From positions 92,712 to 156,711 of IMG/VR virus record IMGVR_UViG_3300042197_002147: a stretch of 64,000 nucleotides of DNA. One strand, 5' to 3'. Origin of the DNA: a virus. Of this stretch, positions 56,419 through 63,281 are shown one piece after another. The notes below the pieces were generated by a model that was given only the letters and a program-made list of their open reading frames with translations, had not been told where the DNA came from and did no database searches. Numbering within the stretch: position 1 is the first letter of the stretch; the number at the start of each line of letters is the position of its first letter. The position numbers were made by a program, and so were the translations under genes.

Positions 56419-57438
56419 ATGCATATTGATAATGAAATCAAACTTGATTATAGCGATGTATTAATTCGCCCAAAGCGTTCGCGGTTGTCTTCGCGGGCTG
56501 AAGTTCGTATCACCCGTGAATTTAAATTTCCACATTCACCACAAACATGGAATGGTATTCCAATTATGGCGGCGAATATGGACACAACGGGAACAATAGA
56601 AATGGCAAATGCATTGTCACAAATGCAAACAATTACATGCCTTCACAAGTACATGACAAAGGAAGAATTGTCAAGACTTAGTACCAAAGACAATGTTGCA
56701 CTGAGCTGTGGATTAGATAATCCTAGCAGAAATTGTCTTGATGGTGGTTTTTCTGATGGCTTCAAATTTATTTGCTTGGATGTCGCAAATGGTTATTCAG
56801 AAAGATTCATTGATCTAGTAAAGGATACAAGAGAAAAATGGAAACATGCAATTATAATAGCAGGAAATGTAGTGACTGCGGAAATGACCGAAGCCTTGAT
56901 TTTGGCTGGAGCGGATATAGTGAAAGTTGGAATTGGCCCTGGCAGCGTTTGCACAACAAGAAAGATAACGGGAGTTGGATATCCACAACTGTCAGCCGTT
57001 ATCGAATGCTCAGACGCAGCCCACGGTCTTGGCGGGCATATCGCAGCAGACGGTGGTTGCACATGTCCGGGAGATGTAGCGAAAGCGTTTGCGGCAGGAG
57101 CAGACTTTGTAATGCTTGGTGGGATGTTAGCAGGCGCCGAAGAATCAGGAGCAGAGAAATCTATAGACTCATCTGGAGTAGTTAAGAAAAAGTTTTATGG
57201 AATGTCATCAAAGGAAGCAATGGATAGATACGCCGGTGGTGTTGCTTCTTATCGTGCAGCAGAAGGAAAGTGTGTAGAAATACCATATACCGGTCCAGTC
57301 CAAGATACTTTGAATGAAATTTTGGGTGGTGTTCGTTCTGCTTGTACTTATGTTGGTGCAAAATCAATCAAAGACTTACCAAAATGCACAACATTTGTTC
57401 GTGTAAATCGTCAGTTAAATAATGTATTTGGAGTATAA
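56419..57438 (+). CDS. guaC: GMP reductase
   Basis: A 339-residue TIM-barrel enzyme of the IMPDH/GMPR family. GMPR rather than IMPDH is indicated by G-P-G-S-V-C-T-T-R with the catalytic Cys, then T-G-V-G-Y-P-Q and C-S-D-A-A-H-G-L, by the phosphate-binding A-D-G-G-C, and by the absence of CBS domains. The N-terminus shows [11 protein letters not shown] and A-A-N-M-D-T. It converts GMP to IMP using NADPH. In a phage it could rebalance purines toward adenine nucleotides, suiting an AT-rich genome. Confidence 0.9.
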   Translation: MHIDNEIKLDYSDVLIRPKRSRLSSRAEVRITREFKFPHSPQTWNGIPIMAANMDTTGTIEMANALSQMQTITCLHKYMTKEELSRLSTKDNVALSCGLDNPSRNCLDGGFSDGFKFICLDVANGYSERFIDLVKDTREKWKHAIIIAGNVVTAEMTEALILAGADIVKVGIGPGSVCTTRKITGVGYPQLSAVIECSDAAHGLGGHIAADGGCTCPGDVAKAFAAGADFVMLGGMLAGAEESGAEKSIDSSGVVKKKFYGMSSKEAMDRYAGGVASYRAAEGKCVEIPYTGPVQDTLNEILGGVRSACTYVGAKSIKDLPKCTTFVRVNRQLNNVFGV

Positions 57439-57440
57439 TT

Positions 57441-57617
57441 ATGAACAGCAATGCAAGAAAACTAAAACTTAAGAGAAGTCGTCGTAACAAGATTCGCAAG
57501 AAGTCTGCACAATTAGAATTGCTAAATGCAAAAAAGAAAACTCTTGAATTTTTGGATAGAGAAGGTAAACTACCAAAGATTGTAAAGACAATGATTCAGC
57601 AAAGAAAAACTGCATGA
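57441..57617 (+). CDS. Small basic protein (58 aa)
   Basis: Arg/Lys-rich: K-L-K-R-S-R-R-N-K-I-R-K-K. Starts 2 bp after guaC and its stop overlaps the next ATG (ATGA). Ribosomal-protein-like composition; RNA or DNA binding is likely. Function unknown. Confidence 0.5.
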   Translation: MNSNARKLKLKRSRRNKIRKKSAQLELLNAKKKTLEFLDREGKLPKIVKTMIQQRKTA

Positions 57618-58156
57618 ATATTTTTGTACTAGATCAAAATCCATCAATTGCTGCAAGCATGATGTGCGATAAGCATGTCGTTAAGATGATTGTTGAATCT
57701 TGTCAATTGTTATCTACTGCTCATCATGTATTAGATGGAAAAGAGATAACTGTAGATACTGGAAAGAGAAAGTATAGAACATATACTTGTTCTCAACCTG
57801 ATATTTGTAAAGCAACAATGATCAATCATCCATGCACAATATGGACGAGAAGTTCAAGAGGAAATTATGCTTGGTTGTGGCGACACGCATATGCCTTATG
57901 TGAGGAATATACTAGTCGTTATACCAAAACGCATTCTATGGAAAAGATGCTAGATGGTCCATTAAATAATATACCACAGAATATTAATTTAGGCGATATT
58001 ACTGATTTTGCTCAAGCAATGCCTGATGCTTATAAAAATCAGGATGCAGTTGCCGCATATCGTGCCTATTATCTAGGCGAAAAGGCAAGATTTGCAAAGT
58101 GGCGTATGGGAAATATCCCAACTTGGTGGTTGACAAACAATGAAGTTGTGATATAA
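57614..58156 (+). CDS. Conserved T4-like phage protein (180 aa)
   Basis: Begins M-N-I-F-V-L-D-Q-N-P and has C-D-K-H-V-V-K-M-I-V-E-S-C-Q, W-T-R-S-S-R-G-N-Y-A-W-L and Y-Y-L-G-E-K-A-R-F-A-K-W. This set (LDxxPxxAAxxxCDKHVVKM... W) recurs in phages of marine bacteria. Conserved Cys and His could form a metal site. The 3' end carries the promoter of the tRNA block. Function unknown. Confidence 0.65.
   Translation: MNIFVLDQNPSIAASMMCDKHVVKMIVESCQLLSTAHHVLDGKEITVDTGKRKYRTYTCSQPDICKATMINHPCTIWTRSSRGNYAWLWRHAYALCEEYTSRYTKTHSMEKMLDGPLNNIPQNINLGDITDFAQAMPDAYKNQDAVAAYRAYYLGEKARFAKWRMGNIPTWWLTNNEVVI
58129..58156 (+). promoter_or_regulatory. Host-type promoter for the second tRNA block
   Basis: TTGACA (58129-58134), 16 bp spacer, TATAAT (58151-58156). 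Both boxes perfect; it overlaps the end of the previous gene and drives the stretch with the RNA candidate and tRNA-Lys/Thr. Confidence 0.8.
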
Positions 58157-58257
58157 TTATCGGACGCACCTGACGGAGAGCAATTATGATTAATTGAATA
58201 TGAATTTTTATATCAATAGTATATTTTATTAACAAAATTGCCCCAACAACCAAAACT

Positions 58258-58322
58258 GGGTAGGTCTAGGAATTTAGGATTGTCCAAAGACCGAGATTAA
58301 AATCCCGGCGTACTGCGAACCC
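58258..58322 (+). ncRNA. Weak structured RNA candidate before tRNA-Lys
   Basis: Possible closing stem GGGT/ACCC (58258-58261 with 58319-58322), GGTCT/AGACC (58263-58267 with 58288-58292) and GATT/AATC. It lies between a strong promoter and tRNA-Lys. No TTCGA T-loop, so not a tRNA. It could be a leader or a tRNA remnant. The remaining part of 58157-58338 shows no feature. Confidence 0.25.
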
Positions 58323-58338
58323 GTCCACTCGCAAATTT

Positions 58339-58411
58339 GCCTCTATAGCTCAGCTGGTAGAGCATTCGGCTTTTAACCGATAGGTCGTAGGTTCGATCCC
58401 TACTGGAGGCA
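58339..58411 (+). tRNA. tRNA-Lys(TTT)
   Basis: Acceptor GCCTCTA/TGGAGGC, anticodon loop CTTTTAA (anticodon TTT), T-loop TTCGATC, discriminator A. It decodes AAA. Confidence 0.93.
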
Positions 58412-58428
58412 TTAAAAAGTGAATAGTT

Positions 58429-58500
58429 GCCGCCTTAGCTCAACGGTAGAGCAATGCTTTTGTAAAGCATAGGTTACAGGTTCGAATCCAGTAGGCGGCT
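58429..58500 (+). tRNA. tRNA-Thr(TGT)
   Basis: Acceptor GCCGCCT/AGGCGGC, anticodon stem ATGCT/AGCAT with loop TTTGTAA (anticodon TGT), T-loop TTCGAAT, discriminator T. It decodes ACA. Confidence 0.93.
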
Positions 58501-58522
58501 TCGAAAAATCTGACAAAGGGTA

Positions 58523-58551
58523 TTGACAAACAATCAAAACTTTGTTAGAAT
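58523..58551 (+). promoter_or_regulatory. Host-type promoter
   Basis: TTGACA (58523-58528), 17 bp spacer, TAGAAT (58546-58551), upstream of the gene at 58639. An in-frame GTG at 58561 would give a near-leaderless start. Confidence 0.75.
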
Positions 58552-58638
58552 AGGGACATAGTGATCGGGACTGAAACGCAACTCGCAGTTTCCGATGGTA
58601 ACAAAAGGAGTGCAAAACAGTTTGAGGAAATAGTTAGT

Positions 58639-58905
58639 ATGAGCAACAGCAATCTTAGCAAGCAGCGTCAGGTCATTAATCATCTTTACCGTGGTTGGGG
58701 CATTGATGCCCGTGAGGCTCGCACCAAGTACGGTGTCAAGAACCTTCGCGCAACCATGTCTTCCATCCGTGATCTCGTTGAGCGTTACGGCAACTGGGAG
58801 ATCGTGACCGACTCTAGCGGTCGTTACTTCATGGCGGACACTCATCCGGGTGATCGCGCTTACAAGTTCCGCAAGGACGGTTCGCGTTTCCTGATGAACG
58901 CCTGA
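58639..58905 (+). CDS. Small HTH-like regulator candidate (88 aa)
   Basis: Start M-S-N-S-N-L-S-K-Q-R-Q at 58639 has a GAGG site. A GTG at 58561, 9 nt after the promoter, is an alternative that adds 26 residues. Residues 8-60 (I-N-H-L-Y-R-G-W, then R-E-A-R-T-K-Y-G-V-K-N-L-R-A-T-M) resemble a helix-turn-helix DNA-binding domain. Codon use is GC-rich, like the island at 38.9-51.5 kb. Possible DNA-binding protein. Confidence 0.55.
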   Translation: MSNSNLSKQRQVINHLYRGWGIDAREARTKYGVKNLRATMSSIRDLVERYGNWEIVTDSSGRYFMADTHPGDRAYKFRKDGSRFLMNA

Positions 58906-58926
58906 AAAACTTGCTAACCTAATTTG

Positions 58927-58965
58927 CAGGGAAGTTTTCCGAAAGGAATCTTCCCTGTTTTCTTT
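58927..58965 (+). terminator. Intrinsic terminator
   Basis: CAGGGAAG/CTTCCCTG stem containing an inner TTCC/GGAA helix with GAAA loop, followed by TTTTCTTT. The next start codon is directly after the T-run. Confidence 0.75.
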
Positions 58966-59328
58966 ATGAAGAATTTTCTTTCTTATGCGTATCCACTTTG
59001 TCTAGAAATTCCTAGACAAAAGAAACATGTTAGCCTTGTTGTCTACAAGGGTAGAGTTATCTCAGTTGGCAGAAATTTGTTCAAGACACATCCTCGAGCC
59101 AAAGAGATCGGATATCCATTTGAAGAAATGCACTCGGAGCTTGATGCTTTCCGAAAGATACCGAAGGCACTACGGAGTTCGAAGTTGGATCTCATTAACA
59201 TTCGCTATAATAAGTTTGGCGTAATGCGTATGTCTCGCCCATGCGAACTCTGTATGCCTTGGTGTAGGGAAGTTTTCGACAGAATTTACTATACAACAGA
59301 CGATGGAATCGTTAGACTAGAGGACTAA
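58966..59328 (+). CDS. Cytidine/dCMP deaminase-like protein
   Basis: A 120-residue protein with M-H-S-E-L-D-A-F and P-C-E-L-C-M-P-W-C. The second is the zinc-binding PCxxC of cytidine deaminases; the first replaces the usual HAE by HSE, with the catalytic Glu kept. It may deaminate (deoxy)cytidylate to feed thymidylate synthesis by ThyX, or act on nucleic acid. Starts 9 nt after a terminator stem and overlaps the next gene by 1 bp. Confidence 0.65.
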   Translation: MKNFLSYAYPLCLEIPRQKKHVSLVVYKGRVISVGRNLFKTHPRAKEIGYPFEEMHSELDAFRKIPKALRSSKLDLINIRYNKFGVMRMSRPCELCMPWCREVFDRIYYTTDDGIVRLED

Positions 59329-59591
59329 TGTACAGACTTTTCATTGATTTTCCAATTGCAGCGATGACAAATGAGGAAGCAAGTGCCATTGCAAATGGCA
59401 TTGTGCAGGCTTGTGTTGAGTCCAATAAGGATAAGCTTATCGGACTTTCACTAGAACAGGTAAATTATCGTCTTGGTCACGATGAGGATCGGCAACCTAG
59501 AAACTATCTAATTTTAGATGCCGCAGGACATGCCGCTACGAAAAAGAGCAGAATTTACTTGAAAAATCCGCTTGACACGGAAACAGATTAA
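59328..59591 (+). CDS. Hypothetical protein (87 aa)
   Basis: TAATG overlap with the deaminase gene. Contains I-A-A-M-T-N-E-E-A-S-A-I-A-N-G-I-V-Q-A-C. A small alpha/beta protein, family unknown. Its 3' end overlaps the promoter of tRNA-Ile. The one-base coupling suggests that it is co-translated with the deaminase-like protein. Confidence 0.5.
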   Translation: MYRLFIDFPIAAMTNEEASAIANGIVQACVESNKDKLIGLSLEQVNYRLGHDEDRQPRNYLILDAAGHAATKKSRIYLKNPLDTETD

Positions 59592-59600
59592 CGGTATACT
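59572..59600 (+). promoter_or_regulatory. Host-type promoter for tRNA-Ile
   Basis: TTGACA (59572-59577), 17 bp spacer, TATACT (59595-59600), 13 nt before the tRNA 5' end. Confidence 0.78.
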
Positions 59601-59613
59601 TATAGGACAACTT

Positions 59614-59685
59614 GCGCGGTGGGCGGACGGTTTTCGCAGGCCGACTTATAATCGGTTCAATCAGGTTCGATTCCTGGACCGCGTA
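59614..59685 (+). tRNA. tRNA-Ile(TAT)
   Basis: Acceptor GCGCGGT/ACCGCGT, anticodon loop CTTATAA (anticodon TAT), T-arm CAGG/CCTG with TTCGATT loop, discriminator A. It decodes AUA directly without needing lysidine. Confidence 0.88.
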
Positions 59686-59688
59686 TTT

Positions 59689-59883
59689 ATGGCAAAACGC
59701 ATCATTGACAGCATTGACATGGAAGCAGAGCGTGAAGGATTCTTTGTTCGCAAGCACAACGCAACCATTTGCAAGCCATTTGGTTGGAACAAGGGAATTA
59801 TGAAGCAACGCAAAATGATCAAGGACGGCGAGAAGCGGGTGGAATGCAAGACGATTAAGTTTCGCTTTGAAAGGGCAAACTAA
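59689..59883 (+). CDS. Hypothetical basic protein (64 aa)
   Basis: Starts M-A-K-R-I-I-D-S-I-D at 59689, 3 nt after tRNA-Ile. Lys/Arg-rich with F-G-W-N-K-G-I-M-K-Q-R-K. No family recognised. No ribosome site can fit between the tRNA and the ATG unless it lies in the tRNA 3' end. Confidence 0.5.
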   Translation: MAKRIIDSIDMEAEREGFFVRKHNATICKPFGWNKGIMKQRKMIKDGEKRVECKTIKFRFERAN

Positions 59884-59884
59884 T

Positions 59885-60109
59885 ATGACTACGATGATTT
59901 GTTACTGCGACAAGTGCAAGAAGCAAATTCCTCAGGCTCGTCTTGAGGCACTTCCGAATGCAACTACTTGCGTTCGGTGTTCGGATGCGAAACCGATGGT
60001 CGGTTTCATGGATTGGTATCACAAGACTGCGCCAGAACTTGTGATGGTTTCGTCTGGCGATTCAGAGAATCTGCGTAGGGCAAAGCGTATCAATGCCCGC
60101 GCTCGTTAA
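59885..60109 (+). CDS. TraR/DksA-type zinc-finger protein (74 aa)
   Basis: Start M-T-T-M-I-C-Y-C-D-K-C at 59885. The zinc finger C-D-K-C-K-K-Q-I followed by R-L-E-A-L-P-N-A-T-T-C-V-R-C fits the TraR/DksA C4 module. Such phage proteins enter the RNA polymerase secondary channel and alter host transcription. Lacks the DksA coiled coil, so it is minimal. Confidence 0.72.
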   Translation: MTTMICYCDKCKKQIPQARLEALPNATTCVRCSDAKPMVGFMDWYHKTAPELVMVSSGDSENLRRAKRINARAR

Positions 60110-60119
60110 AAGGAAAAAA

Positions 60120-60458
60120 ATGCTTACAAAGGATTTCTACGACGGAGTTGTTAAGGGTTTTTGTTTTGGTCTTTCGGCGGTTACTGCCTTCACCGGCATT
60201 CTTGCTAGCGCAGGACTAATTCCATCACTTTCGTTGCTACACGGAACAAATCTCCTTGTTACTTCAATTGTGTTTTACAGCATTCCGGCAGTGATGGACC
60301 GTGTTGAAAATCACTTCTCACCCAAGCCCAAGACGCTTGACCTTGATGCTATTTTTAGCAGCAAGTCTCAGGCACCTCATGGTGTCGGCGGCGACAATTA
60401 CAAGCCGGCAAAGAAGAAGCGCACAGTAACTAAGAAGATGGCACTTCGCAAGAAGTGA
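60120..60458 (+). CDS. Small membrane protein (112 aa)
   Basis: Start M-L-T-K-D-F at 60120 with AAGGA. Two membrane helices (L-S-A-V-T-A-F-T-G-I-L-A and L-L-V-T-S-I-V-F-Y-S-I-P) then a basic Lys-rich tail (K-K-K-R-T-V-T-K-K). Inner-membrane protein of unknown function. It ends just before the leaderless promoter at 60460 and starts 10 bp after the zinc-finger gene. Confidence 0.5.
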   Translation: MLTKDFYDGVVKGFCFGLSAVTAFTGILASAGLIPSLSLLHGTNLLVTSIVFYSIPAVMDRVENHFSPKPKTLDLDAIFSSKSQAPHGVGGDNYKPAKKKRTVTKKMALRKK

Positions 60459-60459
60459 G

Positions 60460-60487
60460 TTGACAAAATTCAGAAAGAGAGTACAAT
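60460..60487 (+). promoter_or_regulatory. Host-type promoter, leaderless
   Basis: TTGACA (60460-60465), 16 bp spacer, TACAAT (60482-60487), then 6 nt to the ATG at 60494. Confidence 0.75.
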
Positions 60488-60493
60488 ACACAC

Positions 60494-60697
60494 ATGAACA
60501 TTGATAACGCTACACTTGGTTGGGTTCTTTTTGGAGTCGCATCGTTTGTTGGCTTTGTTGTTTATGCAAAGCATTGGGTTTGCGAAAAGATTCGCAAGAA
60601 TTATGAAGCTCTTGAGCAGAATCAGCGTTGGTACGACACCGACATTCGTGAAATTACCAATCGCCTTGATGTGCTAGAAGGCAAGAAGAACAACTAA
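60494..60697 (+). CDS. Small membrane-anchored coiled-coil protein (67 aa)
   Basis: Residues 8-26 form a membrane helix (G-W-V-L-F-G-V-A-S-F-V-G-F), followed by a coiled coil (I-R-K-N-Y-E-A-L-E-Q-N-Q). Leaderless promoter. A superinfection-exclusion or membrane role is possible, but unsupported by any recognised family. tRNA-Glu follows after 9 nt and may be on the same transcript. Confidence 0.5.
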   Translation: MNIDNATLGWVLFGVASFVGFVVYAKHWVCEKIRKNYEALEQNQRWYDTDIREITNRLDVLEGKKNN

Positions 60698-60706
60698 ACA
60701 AAAACC

Positions 60707-60780
60707 GCACCCATAGATTAACTGGCTAAATCCCCGCCCTTTCAAGGCGGTGAGTCGGGGTTCGAGTCCCCGTGGGTGTA
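60707..60780 (+). tRNA. tRNA-Glu(TTC)
   Basis: Acceptor GCACCCA/TGGGTGT, anticodon stem CCGCC/GGCGG with loop CTTTCAA (anticodon TTC), T-loop TTCGAGT, discriminator A. It decodes GAA. Confidence 0.92.
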
Positions 60781-60785
60781 TTAAA

Positions 60786-61100
60786 ATGCAAAATCTAGAA
60801 CAAATTCTCGAAAACACCACTCTTGTTGATTCGTTTAGAAGTAGATACGGCGACAACCGTGATGTTTACGAATGCAACATTCAAAAAGGCACATTTTATC
60901 TGTTGGGGAAAAGCAGATATTATCGTGTAGGCGGCAACAAAGATGATGTCGAATACATTGACTTCGAGGGTGGTCCTTTTGTAATGAACAATGATGCCTT
61001 TATGGGAGACAAAAGATCGTTTCCAAAGATCACAGATTTATCTGTGGTGCCACTTGAAACAGAAGGTATTTTCTGCGTAAAGTTCAAAGCAAATAGTTAG
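60786..61100 (+). CDS. Hypothetical protein (104 aa)
   Basis: Start M-Q-N-L-E-Q-I-L at 60786, 5 nt after tRNA-Glu. An alpha/beta protein (F-Y-L-L-G-K-S-R-Y-Y-R-V-G-G, V-E-Y-I-D-F-E-G-G-P). Family unknown. Its stop directly abuts the TATAAATA box of the next late gene at 61101. Confidence 0.5.
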   Translation: MQNLEQILENTTLVDSFRSRYGDNRDVYECNIQKGTFYLLGKSRYYRVGGNKDDVEYIDFEGGPFVMNNDAFMGDKRSFPKITDLSVVPLETEGIFCVKFKANS

Positions 61101-61108
61101 TATAAATA
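61101..61108 (+). promoter_or_regulatory. T4-type late promoter (TATAAATA)
   Basis: Perfect TATAAATA directly after the previous stop. AGGAG precedes the ATG at 61124. It could also transcribe the tmRNA downstream. Confidence 0.72.
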
Positions 61109-61123
61109 TCTCTAGGAGAAAAT

Positions 61124-61645
61124 ATGAAAACTCTTAGAGATATTTTACAATACCTGGCACTAAACGAATATTGGAATTATCAATACCAAAAACCAAAAGT
61201 AGATCCACAAAAAATGGCTGCTGTTGATATCACAAGAGAACGCAGAATGGAACACGCTAAAAAGACTCACGCTAGCATTATGAAATCGGTAGAAAACGAT
61301 GATAGTATTGCAGTTGTTTCCCATGCGGAAGAACCAAAACTTGAGTCCGAAAAAGGAGATGCCTATTTAATGAAACACCAATGGGGTGGAGACATGGAAC
61401 CATCATTAATGTATGTCACTCCAAAAGGAAAGGCACATAAGGTAGAGAGATTGGATCCAAGTCCAAGTGGATTTATTAGTGTTTGGGCTCACGGACATAG
61501 TGGCCGCGGAGCAAGAAAACCTGTAGGGCATATTCTTGCAACATTTGGACATCAAGAAGAAATGGGTCTAACAATTCCAAAATCAAAACACTTGACAAAG
61601 GCCACTCGTAGTGGTAAAAAGTACAATATGAAAGTAGAACTATAA
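61124..61645 (+). CDS. Capsid-targeted-like protein (173 aa)
   Basis: Starts M-K-T-L-R-D-I-L-Q-Y-L-A-L-N-E-Y, a longer variant of the capsid-targeting leader with site L-N-E|Y. Residues 70-170 form a globular domain with Y-L-M-K-H-Q-W-G-G and H-G-H-S-G-R-G-A-R-K. Its stop touches the tmRNA 5' end. Function unknown. Confidence 0.55.
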   Translation: MKTLRDILQYLALNEYWNYQYQKPKVDPQKMAAVDITRERRMEHAKKTHASIMKSVENDDSIAVVSHAEEPKLESEKGDAYLMKHQWGGDMEPSLMYVTPKGKAHKVERLDPSPSGFISVWAHGHSGRGARKPVGHILATFGHQEEMGLTIPKSKHLTKATRSGKKYNMKVEL

Positions 61646-62038
61646 GGGGGCGAAACGGTTTCGATAGCATAAGTAAATATTAGAAAGCACAGCGAAGAAG
61701 ATTGCAGGCTTCGTAAAAAGCAATCAAACCATAACTGCCAATAACAATAACTATATGGCAATTGCTGCTTGAGTAACAGCGAAAAGTGTACTAGCGATTA
61801 CGCTATCCATGCGGGCTAGGACCGTCAGAAAGCATAGGAAAGGTACTCCGATAACTTTCCATGACTCAATTCGGATAGGATTGTGAAAGGGTTAGTAAAC
61901 AGTCCGAAATTCATACTGAACTCGACCTGTGGGAAAGAAAGTGTCTTTGATTTCCCCACTTGTACAAACAAAGACTAACTGTGTAGGGTTCTTATAAATA
62001 CATATGTCTACACGGGGGTTCGACTCCCCCCGCCTCCA
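61646..62038 (+). ncRNA. ssrA: Transfer-messenger RNA (tmRNA)
   Basis: A 393-nt tmRNA. The 5' end GGGGGCG pairs with CGCCTCC near the 3' end, with a G-U pair at position 3, the alanine-tRNA-synthetase identity element. The tRNA-like part has GGTTTCGATAG and a T-loop TTCGACT, discriminator A; CCA is not encoded. The tag frame runs 61737-61772, Ala resume codon GCC, reading A-N-N-N-N-Y-M-A-I-A-A stop. The tag resembles bacterial ANDENYALAA-type tags that direct stalled proteins to proteases. Phage tmRNAs are rare but known. Confidence 0.92.
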
Positions 62039-62052
62039 TTAAAGGATTGTAT

Positions 62053-62286
62053 ATGCCAAAGAAACAAGAAAAATTGTATTTCGCAAAAACTGAATTAGAT
62101 GGAAGATGCATTAGTATGTTGCTTACAGAAAAAGAAATAGTAAAAGCATCAGAACGCGCATTAGATGAAAAGAACGCCGATTTTGTAGGCGACAACATGA
62201 TCGGTTCATGTTGGCCAATCCAAAAACCACCACCATGTTCTATATGGGATAGGTTTATGGGTCGTTGTAATTGTACTAAGGAGTAA
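62053..62286 (+). CDS. Hypothetical protein (77 aa)
   Basis: Start M-P-K-K-Q-E-K-L at 62053 with AAAGGA upstream, 14 nt after the tmRNA. Ends with a Cys-rich segment (P-P-C-S-I-W-D-R-F-M-G-R-C-N-C). Possible metal-binding protein. Two nucleotides separate it from the LSM-like gene, implying a shared transcript with the tmRNA. Confidence 0.5.
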   Translation: MPKKQEKLYFAKTELDGRCISMLLTEKEIVKASERALDEKNADFVGDNMIGSCWPIQKPPPCSIWDRFMGRCNCTKE

Positions 62287-62288
62287 TT

Positions 62289-62609
62289 ATGTCAAATGTG
62301 AAAATTGTTCGTTTATTGAGTGGTGAAGAAATTATTGGTAATGTTGAGATTGTTGATGTTGGAGTAAAGATCAAGAATCCAACCATTCTTATCCCGACAC
62401 CGGAAGGCAAACTTATGTTTGCAAAGTGGATGCCGTATGCCGATACTTCAGAAGGCATTGTGCTAGAAAACAAAAATATAATGTTTACTCTCAACGCACA
62501 GAAAGATCTAGAGGATCATTTTGTATCGGTTGTAGTAAATGGTCTACTTGTTCCTGGCAAGAAGGTAGTGGAACCAGTAAGTGGTTCCAATCTAAAACTC
62601 ACAGTTTAA
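62289..62609 (+). CDS. LSM/Sm-like phage protein (106 aa)
   Basis: Begins V-K-I-V-R-L-L-S-G-E-E-I-I-G-N-V, the first strand and turn of an Sm/LSM barrel, followed by V-K-I-K-N-P and L-M-F-A-K-W-M. This conserved small protein is common in marine phages and resembles Hfq-like RNA-binding barrels. It sits between the tmRNA and a tRNA. RNA binding is inferred. Confidence 0.7.
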   Translation: MSNVKIVRLLSGEEIIGNVEIVDVGVKIKNPTILIPTPEGKLMFAKWMPYADTSEGIVLENKNIMFTLNAQKDLEDHFVSVVVNGLLVPGKKVVEPVSGSNLKLTV

Positions 62610-62612
62610 AAC

Positions 62613-62640
62613 TTGACAGATAGCGTATATCTGTTATAAT
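62613..62640 (+). promoter_or_regulatory. Host-type promoter for tRNA-Arg
   Basis: TTGACA (62613-62618), 16 bp spacer, TATAAT (62635-62640), 11 nt before the tRNA 5' end. Both boxes perfect. Confidence 0.82.
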
Positions 62641-62651
62641 AACTGAGTTAA

Positions 62652-62725
62652 GTTCCCGTAGCTCAGTTGGATAGAGCATTCGCCTTCTAAGCGAATGGTC
62701 AGTGGTTCGAATCCACTCGGGAACG
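62652..62725 (+). tRNA. tRNA-Arg(TCT)
   Basis: Acceptor GTTCCCG/CGGGAAC, anticodon stem TTCGC/GCGAA with loop CTTCTAA (anticodon TCT), T-loop TTCGAAT, discriminator G. It decodes AGA. Confidence 0.93.
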
Positions 62726-62741
62726 CTTTAAGGAGATTTAT

Positions 62742-63032
62742 ATGAAGAATGCATTTGTAACACTTTCTACTGCTTCGGTTCTTTCTTCTGTTTTGGCAAT
62801 TGTTGCAACAGCAACACATCATCCTGTTATTTCTAATGTTTTTCTGTGTGTAACAGCAGCAATAACTTCATTTATCTGCTGGCAGTTTGCTTGCAAAACT
62901 AAGTCTTGTGCAGAGAAGCGTCTTGATGAAGTAAGTCAAGAGCGTGATATGGAAGCACTATGGCGAGAACTAGACAAGGTTCACGAAAGAATTTCAGAGT
63001 GCAGCTCTCGTTGCACTGTAGGGAAAAAGTGA
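62742..63032 (+). CDS. Membrane protein with coiled-coil tail (96 aa)
   Basis: Two membrane helices (S-V-L-S-S-V-L-A-I-V-A-T-A and V-F-L-C-V-T-A-A-I-T-S-F-I) and a charged coiled coil with three cysteines near the end (C-S-S-R-C). AGGAG precedes the start. Function unknown. It is probably read through from the tRNA-Arg promoter at 62613, since only 16 nt separate it from the tRNA. Confidence 0.5.
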   Translation: MKNAFVTLSTASVLSSVLAIVATATHHPVISNVFLCVTAAITSFICWQFACKTKSCAEKRLDEVSQERDMEALWRELDKVHERISECSSRCTVGKK

Positions 63033-63053
63033 TAATTTAATAAATATAGGCAA

Positions 63054-63281
63054 ATGTATGAAGTTACTTTTGCCTATAACTTTGAAGCACATAAAGGAAA
63101 GCCAAAAAGAGAAATAGAAAAACTTAGTGGCTGTAAAGTAAAGAGTTACGGAGTCGTCAAAGATTCCGTAACTCTTTTTATTTTATGTGAAGATAAAAAT
63201 TCTTTAAATTTGTGTCAAAAAATTATAAAGGAAAAATACAATATAAATCCCCAAAAAATAAACAAGTTATCTAAATGGTAA
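63054..63281 (+). CDS. Small protein (75 aa) with an internal terminator-like hairpin
   Basis: M-Y-E-V-T-F-A-Y-N-F-E-A-H-K-G followed by a ferredoxin-like pattern. A late-type TAATAAATA lies just upstream. A terminator-like hairpin sits inside the frame at 63142-63180, so either the gene is partly attenuated or only its 5' part is needed. It overlaps the convergent gene at 63267. Confidence 0.45.
   Translation: MYEVTFAYNFEAHKGKPKREIEKLSGCKVKSYGVVKDSVTLFILCEDKNSLNLCQKIIKEKYNINPQKINKLSKW
63142..63180 (+). terminator. Terminator-like hairpin inside a coding frame
   Basis: Perfect 11-bp stem AGAGTTACGGA (63142-63152) with TCCGTAACTCT (63165-63175) followed by TTTTTATTTT, the full signature of an intrinsic terminator. 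Confidence 0.65.

Noticed and set aside
58258-58322. An additional tRNA gene
   Set aside because: No TTCGA T-loop and no regular acceptor or anticodon stem; kept only as a weak RNA candidate.
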